Below, piece after piece: positions 42,734-47,340 of a stretch of DNA of 47,340 bases. Position 1 is the stretch's first letter. Every line of letters begins with the position of its first letter. The DNA comes from Patescibacteria group bacterium (lineage in GTDB: Bacteria; Patescibacteriota; Microgenomatia; UBA1406; GWC2-37-13), in the NCBI GenBank assembly GCA_023381015.1, contig JAMCTE010000009.1:1-47340 (forward strand), written 5' to 3'. A program made the position numbers and the translations under genes. The notes beneath the pieces were generated by a model, which made no database searches, had not been told where the DNA came from, and worked only from the letters and a program-made list of their open reading frames with translations.

Positions 42734-42839
42734 GGTCTCTGTTAACGAACAAAGTGAGTTTACAGAGATCTACCCTCCAAAATTTGCCCTTCGAGCCGCA
42801 GTAGAAATCTACTAAGGCGAGAAGTAAAAGTTGGAGGGT
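42734..42839 (+). ncRNA. Second structured leader element, unidentified
   Basis: Two hairpins. First: GGTCTCTGT (42734-42742) with ACAGAGATC (42762-42770), extended inward by AAC/GTT. Second: ACCCTCCAA (42772-42780) with TTGGAGGGT (42831-42839), enclosing CTTC/GAAG, a tandem GA/GA mismatch (42793-42794 with 42819-42820), GCC/GGC, an internal loop, and AGTAG-aaat-CTACT (42800-42813). No T-run follows directly. It might regulate the operon further, or be a dispersed repeat; I cannot assign it to a known riboswitch or T-box. Confidence 0.55.
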
Positions 42840-42862
42840 GAGTTACTGATTTTTTCGTACTT

Positions 42863-43510
42863 ATGAAACTTTTTATAGACAGCGCCAATATTGGAGAGAT
42901 AAGGGAAGCGGTTTCCTGGGGGATAATCGACGGTGTTACCACTAATCCGTCTTTGATGGCTAAGGAAAAGGGATTAGCGATGGAAAAAATCGCAAAAGAG
43001 ATTTGTAAAATGGTCAAAGGCCCGGTCAGCCTCGAGGGTGGCGCCATGGAGCACGAGGCGATGTTGAGGGAAGGAAGAGCCTTCTCAAGCCTGGCCAAAA
43101 ACGCCGTTTTCAAGATTCCGATGACTATCGACGGCGTCAGGACGGTCAAGAAACTGTCGGCCGAAGGGATAAAAACTAACGTTACCCTGGTTTTTTCTGC
43201 CAATCAAGCGCTATTAGCCGCCAAGGCCGGAGCGACCTTTGTTTCGCCGTTTATCGGCAGACTTGACGATATCGGACGCTCAGGCATCGATCTTATCCGC
43301 GAAATCGTCTTGATTTTCCGCGCTCACGATCTGAAGACAAAGGTCCTGGCCGCCAGCATAAGGGACACCGATCATGTAAAACAATCAGCCTTGGTCGGTG
43401 CCGACATGGCAACGGTCCCTTTTCAAATATTGAGGAAAATGTTTGACCACGAGTTGACCGACAAAGGAATAGCAATTTTCCAGAAAGCTTGGAAAGAAAA
43501 AAACCAATAA
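42863..43510 (+). CDS. tal: Transaldolase (TalC/MipB type)
   Basis: 215 residues, the short transaldolase type. It opens [17 protein letters not shown], then [12 protein letters not shown]; the Schiff-base Lys lies in [10 protein letters not shown] (about residue 84), followed by [20 protein letters not shown] and [13 protein letters not shown], and TDKGIAIF near the end. It interconverts sugar phosphates and can yield erythrose 4-phosphate. As first gene of the aromatic operon, precursor supply is the likely job. The only GGAGG upstream is 25 nt away inside a hairpin, so no usable Shine-Dalgarno site is seen. Confidence 0.95.
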   Translation: MKLFIDSANIGEIREAVSWGIIDGVTTNPSLMAKEKGLAMEKIAKEICKMVKGPVSLEGGAMEHEAMLREGRAFSSLAKNAVFKIPMTIDGVRTVKKLSAEGIKTNVTLVFSANQALLAAKAGATFVSPFIGRLDDIGRSGIDLIREIVLIFRAHDLKTKVLAASIRDTDHVKQSALVGADMATVPFQILRKMFDHELTDKGIAIFQKAWKEKNQ

Positions 43511-43511
43511 T

Positions 43512-44447
43512 ATGAGTCCGAATATTTTCAACAAACAACTAAAAATCATCGCCGGACCCTGTTCGATTGACGAAAACAACGTCGAGGACGTGATGGAAAT
43601 TGCCGAAATCAAAGTCAAAAACAGTTCCGGCAAAAACCGACCGGCGATTTTCGGTACCCGGGTGGTTGGTTTGAAGTCAAGGACGGCTTTGAGCCGCGAC
43701 GGCAAGAACATGGGGATAGACTTTCAGGTCTACAAAAAAAACATGGAGGCGTTTATGGCCGGTCAACCAGTTGATCGATTCAAGTTATTGCCGAGCGTCA
43801 AGATTGCCAAGCAGATTATCAAGAAAACCAAACTGTTGGTGGCGTCTGAGATCATGGATCCGCTTTTCCAACTGCCGGTTTTCGAAAAGAATTTGCCGAG
43901 AGAAAAAGTGATGGTTTGGAATCCGGCGGTTTCCCAACTGGGTTGGCCGATCATGAATATGGCTCATTTTGCCAGGAAAAACCGCTGGATGGTTGGATTG
44001 AAAAATCCCAAGTGGTATGGCGACGAGCACCTGGGGCAGACAACCATGGAAAAAACCTGGATTGGTTTGGTCCACTACACTGAGATGAATCAGCCAGGAT
44101 TCGAAGACAAGCTGGTTTTGATCCATCGGGGAGTCGACGTGTACAACAAAGGTGATTATAGGAACTTGCCGGTTCATCAGGCAGCCCAAAGGGTCAAGAA
44201 ATCCACCCGTGCCAAACTGTTTTTTGTCCCTTGCAAATTAATGCCTCCAAAATTAAGGGACGCCATCGTGTCCGCCTCAGTCGAAGCAATGAAGATTAAA
44301 ATCGACGAAGAAAATTTTTTGTATGACGGGATTTTGATCGAAGTCGGCCGGTCAAAAACCGATACAGAACAACACGTTACCGTCAAAGAATTAGCCGATC
44401 TTTGTCAGAGGCTGGCTGAGTTTAGAAGTTTGACGCCGCCTAATTAA
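43512..44447 (+). CDS. DAHP synthase-like protein (class I beta-like) with altered active site
   Basis: 311 residues. Family features: LKIIAGPCSID (metal-binding Cys, about residue 17), LKSRTAL (K and R of the KPRTSP-type loop), LVLIHRGVDVY, then GDYRNLPV (HRG...YRN-P), and DGILIEVGRSKTDTEQHVT (Glu and Asp metal ligands). It would join PEP and erythrose 4-phosphate, the first step to chorismate. Odd points: the usual DPSH with a metal-ligand His reads VPCK (FFVPCKLMPP), and the GAR region reads WNPAVSQLGW. So activity may be changed or a separate subfamily is involved. It starts one base after the transaldolase stop. Confidence 0.75.
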   Translation: MSPNIFNKQLKIIAGPCSIDENNVEDVMEIAEIKVKNSSGKNRPAIFGTRVVGLKSRTALSRDGKNMGIDFQVYKKNMEAFMAGQPVDRFKLLPSVKIAKQIIKKTKLLVASEIMDPLFQLPVFEKNLPREKVMVWNPAVSQLGWPIMNMAHFARKNRWMVGLKNPKWYGDEHLGQTTMEKTWIGLVHYTEMNQPGFEDKLVLIHRGVDVYNKGDYRNLPVHQAAQRVKKSTRAKLFFVPCKLMPPKLRDAIVSASVEAMKIKIDEENFLYDGILIEVGRSKTDTEQHVTVKELADLCQRLAEFRSLTPPN

Positions 44448-44448
44448 T

Positions 44449-45504
44449 ATGGAAAAAGTCATCGTAGGAAACAATTTGTTGGGAAAAATATCCGAGCTTA
44501 TCAACTTGGAAAAATTTTCCAAAGTCGCGGTTCTGACCGATAAAAACGTTGCCGGTCTGTGGTTGGAAAAATTGGAATCAGGTATCAATAAAGACGTTTT
44601 GAAAATAGTTGTCGAACCGGGGGAGGGGTCAAAAAGCTTGAGAAGGAGCGAAATAATTTGGCAAAAAATGCTCAACGGCAAAATGGATAGGCGGTCGCTT
44701 TTGATCAATCTGGGTGGGGGCGTCATCACTGATTTGGGAGGATTTGTCGCCTCGACTTTTATGCGTGGGATTGATTTTATTAACGCACCAACCACTTTAC
44801 TGGCGATGGCTGACGCCTCAATCGGAGGAAAAACAGGCATTAATTTGCAAGGGACAAAAAATATTATCGGCACTTTTTCTGAGCCTGAAAAAATAATAAT
44901 TGACACTAATGTTTTGAAGACTTTGTCTGACCGGGTATTTGTCGAAGGTTTTGCCGAGATAATCAAGCATAGTATTATTGACGGCCGTGATTATTTTGAA
45001 CTAGTGACATCAAAAAAGCCAAGAGAGTTTGACGGCAAAGAATTAGAAAAAATTATTAAGGAGTCGGTAAGAATAAAATCAGCCGTAGTCGATAAGGATA
45101 AAAAAGAAAAAGGTTTACGCAAAGTATTAAATTTCGGTCATACCATTGGTCATGCTATTGAATCAATCAGTCTAAAAACTGATCGGCCATTGCTTCATGG
45201 TGAAGCGATAGCGATCGGAATGGTCGCCGAAAGCAAATTAGCGCAGTTGATGGGTCTTTTGTCCGAAAAGGATTTCTTATTAATAAAGAACGCAGTTGAT
45301 CGCGTTGGCCTTCCATGTTGTCATCCCGACGAAGGTCGGGATCCAGACTTATTGATCCACAACATTTTACAGATAATGTCTTTCGACAAAAAAAATATCG
45401 AGAAAAGGATTCTTTGGAGTTTGCCGAAGAAAATCGGTCAGGTGACCGCCAACGTTCAAGTTCCTGACGCTTTAATAGTTGAGGTCTTACGGACAATCTT
45501 ATGA
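44449..45504 (+). CDS. aroB: 3-dehydroquinate synthase
   Basis: 351 residues. NAD- and substrate-site motifs are intact: GGGVITDLGGFVAST, PTTLLAMADASIGGKTGIN, KNIIGTF, FAEIIKHSIID (Zn-ligand Glu), NFGHTIGHAIE (Zn His) and LLHGEAIAIGM (Zn His), and FDKKN near the end. It converts DAHP to 3-dehydroquinate. A REP-like palindrome (45320-45347) is read in frame as CHPDEGRDPD in a C-terminal loop. It starts one base after the DAHP synthase-like stop and ends with a TGA that overlaps the next ATG. Confidence 0.95.
   Translation: MEKVIVGNNLLGKISELINLEKFSKVAVLTDKNVAGLWLEKLESGINKDVLKIVVEPGEGSKSLRRSEIIWQKMLNGKMDRRSLLINLGGGVITDLGGFVASTFMRGIDFINAPTTLLAMADASIGGKTGINLQGTKNIIGTFSEPEKIIIDTNVLKTLSDRVFVEGFAEIIKHSIIDGRDYFELVTSKKPREFDGKELEKIIKESVRIKSAVVDKDKKEKGLRKVLNFGHTIGHAIESISLKTDRPLLHGEAIAIGMVAESKLAQLMGLLSEKDFLLIKNAVDRVGLPCCHPDEGRDPDLLIHNILQIMSFDKKNIEKRILWSLPKKIGQVTANVQVPDALIVEVLRTIL
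45320..45347. repeat. REP-like palindrome inside aroB
   Basis: atcccgac (45323-45330), gaag loop, gtcgggat (45335-45342), flanked by gtc and ccagac. Reverse-complemented it matches the element at 397-423 except for stem changes that keep base pairing. Confidence 0.8.
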
Positions 45505-46805
45505 TTCTGAAGGTAAAAAAGAGCTCTTCTCTTAGGGGGGAAGTCATTATGCCGGTTTCCAAGACCCATTCGTTTCGGGCTTTAATCCTGGCCAGCATGG
45601 CCAATGGGACAACATTTGTCAGGAATCCCAAATTAAGCAACGATTGGCATGAGGCAGTCAAAGCGATGAGGATGTTCGGAGCCAAGATCGACGAAATCGA
45701 TTCCGGCGTGTTCAGGATAGTGGGGGTCAGTGGCAGATTGAAAACGCCGGCGGACGTGATTGATGTCGGTAATTCAGGGACGATGTTATTTTTTATGATC
45801 GGCATAGCCGCCGCTTGTCCTAGTTGGTCGGTGATTACCGGAGACGAGTCGATCAGGACTTTGCGGAAAATTTCCAGGAATCTTTTTGAGCCGTTTAAAG
45901 AACTTGGCGTACAAATCATTTCGACTAAAAATGACGGCATGGCGCCATTCTTGATCAAAGGAAAAGTTGACGGCGGCACCGCTCATATGGATGGCATCGG
46001 CTGCCAGCCGGTTTTCAGCGTTCTTATAGCATCGGTTTTTTCGAGACGGCCAGTGGAAATTTTTGTCCGCAATCCAGGAGAAAAAGCTTATATTGATTTA
46101 CTTTTATTTTGGTTTAATAAAGTCGGGTTGAAATTTGAGAACGTTGGAAATAAACACGAGCATTATAAATTTCCAGGAAATGAGCCGCCTAAACCTTTTG
46201 ACGCGACGATTCCTTTTGAGTGGTCGGCGCCCGGTTACCCGCTTTTAGCCGCAACTATCAGTCCAAATTCTGAGCTAAAAGTGAGAGGGATGGATCTTGA
46301 TGATCCATACGGCGATAAACAAGTAATCGATGTTTTAAAAAAAATGGGAGCCGATATAAAAGTGGATAAAAACTGTTTGACGGCCCGGACCAGCCAGTTA
46401 CGTGGGGTTGAGGCCGATATGAATGCCATGCCTGATCAAGTGCCGACGATCGCCGTGGCAGCTTGTTTTGCCAAGGGCAAGACAATCATTAAAAACGCGC
46501 TAACGGCCCGTTGGAAAGAATGCGACCGGATCAGTGCCGTTGCCAGCGAACTGAAAAAAATGGGTGCCAAAATCGCCGAAAAGAAAGACGGCCTGATAAT
46601 CAACCAAGACGGAAGCTGGAGGTTGAAGGCGGCCAAAGTCGACGGCCATAAGGATCATCGTATGGTCATGGCGCTGGCTTTGGCCGGTTTAAGGTGCGAG
46701 GGAGAAACGATCGTCACCGATGCCCAATATGTCGAAAAGTCATTCGAAGGTTTCATTCCGGGAATGAAAGAAGCCGGAGCCAATTTTGAATTGGTTAATA
46801 ATTAA
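45501..46805 (+). CDS. aroA: EPSP synthase-family protein (AroA-like) with altered ligand residues
   Basis: 434 residues. Family landmarks: VSKTHSFRALILASMANGTT (K and R near the N-terminus), VIDVGNSGTMLFFM, ITGDESIRTLRK, DMNAMPDQVPTIAVAACF (catalytic Asp), RWKECDRI (K-E-x-D-R), DGHKDHRMVM, and YVEKSFEGF. It would add an enolpyruvyl group to shikimate 3-phosphate. Departures: the Arg after NSGT is Phe, the SSQ triad reads GCQ, and the R-x-x-R-P loop is different. The start overlaps the aroB stop by 4 bases (ATGA), which implies translational coupling. Confidence 0.85.
   Translation: MILKVKKSSSLRGEVIMPVSKTHSFRALILASMANGTTFVRNPKLSNDWHEAVKAMRMFGAKIDEIDSGVFRIVGVSGRLKTPADVIDVGNSGTMLFFMIGIAAACPSWSVITGDESIRTLRKISRNLFEPFKELGVQIISTKNDGMAPFLIKGKVDGGTAHMDGIGCQPVFSVLIASVFSRRPVEIFVRNPGEKAYIDLLLFWFNKVGLKFENVGNKHEHYKFPGNEPPKPFDATIPFEWSAPGYPLLAATISPNSELKVRGMDLDDPYGDKQVIDVLKKMGADIKVDKNCLTARTSQLRGVEADMNAMPDQVPTIAVAACFAKGKTIIKNALTARWKECDRISAVASELKKMGAKIAEKKDGLIINQDGSWRLKAAKVDGHKDHRMVMALALAGLRCEGETIVTDAQYVEKSFEGFIPGMKEAGANFELVNN
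46493..46577. repeat. 85-bp inverted repeat, copy in aroA
   Basis: Exact reverse complement of 47256-47340. It is genuine aroA coding sequence. Confidence 0.95.
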
Positions 46806-46819
46806 ATCAACAATTAAAT

Positions 46820-47302
46820 ATGAAAATACTGGTTATTCACGGCCCGAATTTAAACATGTTGGGCAAGAGGGATCCGAAGAAATACGGATCGATTAAGCTC
46901 GCTATAATTAATGATTTACTTGAAAAAAAAGCTAAGGATCTGGATTGCCATCTGGAAATAATTCAGTCCAATCATACTGGTGATCTGATTGATTTTTTGC
47001 AAAAAGACTCGTCAAGAGAATCGGCTGGTTTATTGATCAATCCGGGCGCGCTGATTAGATTTGACTTTTGTTTCCGCCAGGCATTGGTCGATTTCGGCAA
47101 GCCTTTTGTCGAAGTCCACATGTCAAATATTGACAAGACCGGCATCAATAAAAAAGTGAACGTTTTTGATGATCTGCCAACAAGAGTCACCCAAGTAATC
47201 GGACTAAAAGAAAATAGCTATTTGGTTGGTTTGGAAGAGTTGGTTGGTCATTTGAGGCGATTTTGGCACCCATTTTTTTCAGTTCGCTGGCAACGGCACT
47301 GA
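46820..47302 (+). CDS. aroQ: Type II 3-dehydroquinase-like protein (AroQ-like), 3' end doubtful
   Basis: 160 residues as read. It has IHGPNLNMLGKRDPKKYGS (Arg and catalytic Tyr), IIQSNHTGDLIDF, LLINPGALIRFDF and FVEVHMSNID. Departures from the family: in the usual N-A-x-x-x-T-H-T-S loop the catalytic His is Arg (ALIRFD), and the two Arg of the R-E-x-x-R segment are missing (DKTGINKK). It would dehydrate 3-dehydroquinate. From codon 146 (47256) the sequence is antisense to aroA, so the final 15 residues are probably artificial; the true end may lie just beyond GLEELVGHLR. Confidence 0.75.
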   Translation: MKILVIHGPNLNMLGKRDPKKYGSIKLAIINDLLEKKAKDLDCHLEIIQSNHTGDLIDFLQKDSSRESAGLLINPGALIRFDFCFRQALVDFGKPFVEVHMSNIDKTGINKKVNVFDDLPTRVTQVIGLKENSYLVGLEELVGHLRRFWHPFFSVRWQRH

Positions 47303-47340
47303 TCCGGTCGCATTCTTTCCAACGGGCCGTTAGCGCGTTT
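47256..47340. repeat. 85-bp inverted repeat at the window end, probable assembly artefact
   Basis: Exact reverse complement of 46493-46577, ending precisely at the last base of the window. A fold-back at a contig end is the simplest reading. Confidence 0.9.

Noticed and set aside
42800-42813. AGTAG-aaat-CTACT hairpin resembles the repeat stem of type V (Cas12a) CRISPR
   Set aside because: Single copy, no spacer-repeat series and no cas genes; it fits as the tip of a longer RNA hairpin.
42772-42839. Possible tRNA (closing stem plus inner arms)
   Set aside because: No T-arm GTTCRA sequence, no anticodon arm of proper size and no CCA-compatible acceptor end.
42734-42862. T-box riboswitch ahead of the aromatic operon
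   Set aside because: No specifier-loop stem I or the conserved antiterminator bulge, and the terminator lies upstream of this element.
1-47340. Alternative genetic code with TGA read as glycine, as in some CPR groups
   Set aside because: Complete genes of expected length end with TGA (aroB at 45502-45504), and no family alignment needs TGA read-through.

Overview
The window looks like a contig from a Candidate Phyla Radiation (Patescibacteria) bacterium, most likely of the Microgenomates group; that placement is inferred from gene content, not measured. Pointers are a 4.7-thousand-residue secreted repeat protein, WxL/DUF916-like surface genes, a PaaX-like regulator, a reduced com locus, intergenic A/T-rich repeats, promoters that abut start codons, and the lack of Shine-Dalgarno sequences ahead of most genes I checked. 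The standard code fits (TGA is used as a stop). I found no rRNA, tRNA, CRISPR array or transposase gene.

Layout. 1-15166 (minus): two co-oriented giant surface-protein genes; the second runs off the left edge. 15167-15710: A/T-rich divergent promoter region. 15711-19604: membrane and secreted proteins, including a WxL-like/DUF916-like pair. 19756-20493: PaaX-like regulator, divergent from that pair. 20495-22787: comEA and a comEC split into two genes. 22896-25322: a second WxL-like/DUF916-like pair plus a membrane protein. 25446-27793: secE, nusG, rplK, rplA, with a strong RNA fold between rplK and rplA. 27869-32348: Cys-rich secreted protein, cytidylate-kinase-like protein, HEPN-like protein and Ca2+-type P-ATPase. 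32393-34303: transketolase. 34347-38767: a protein with two degenerate GGDEF-like domains, an unknown protein and an HExxH metallopeptidase. 38824-42522: acetyl-CoA synthetase, a zinc carboxypeptidase/deacylase-like protein and a CtlX-type amidinohydrolase. 42617-47302 (plus): an aromatic operon (transaldolase, DAHP synthase-like, aroB, aroA-like, aroQ-like) behind a leader that looks like a Phe/Tyr transcription attenuator.

How the genes fit together. Transaldolase at the head of the aromatic operon, with the nearby transketolase, would supply erythrose 4-phosphate to the DAHP synthase-like enzyme. A 22-codon leader ORF with the codon run Phe-Tyr-Phe-Tyr-Phe, an antiterminator and a GC-rich terminator with eight T's precede it. 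Three of the downstream enzymes depart from their families at several active-site positions, so the exact products are not certain. The surface genes may share control: the giant protein, the first WxL-like gene and the PaaX-like regulator all carry CCTCTTGACA at the -35 position.

The last 85 bases exactly match the reverse complement of a piece of aroA. This is probably a fold-back assembly artefact, so the 3' end of the aroQ-like gene should not be trusted.
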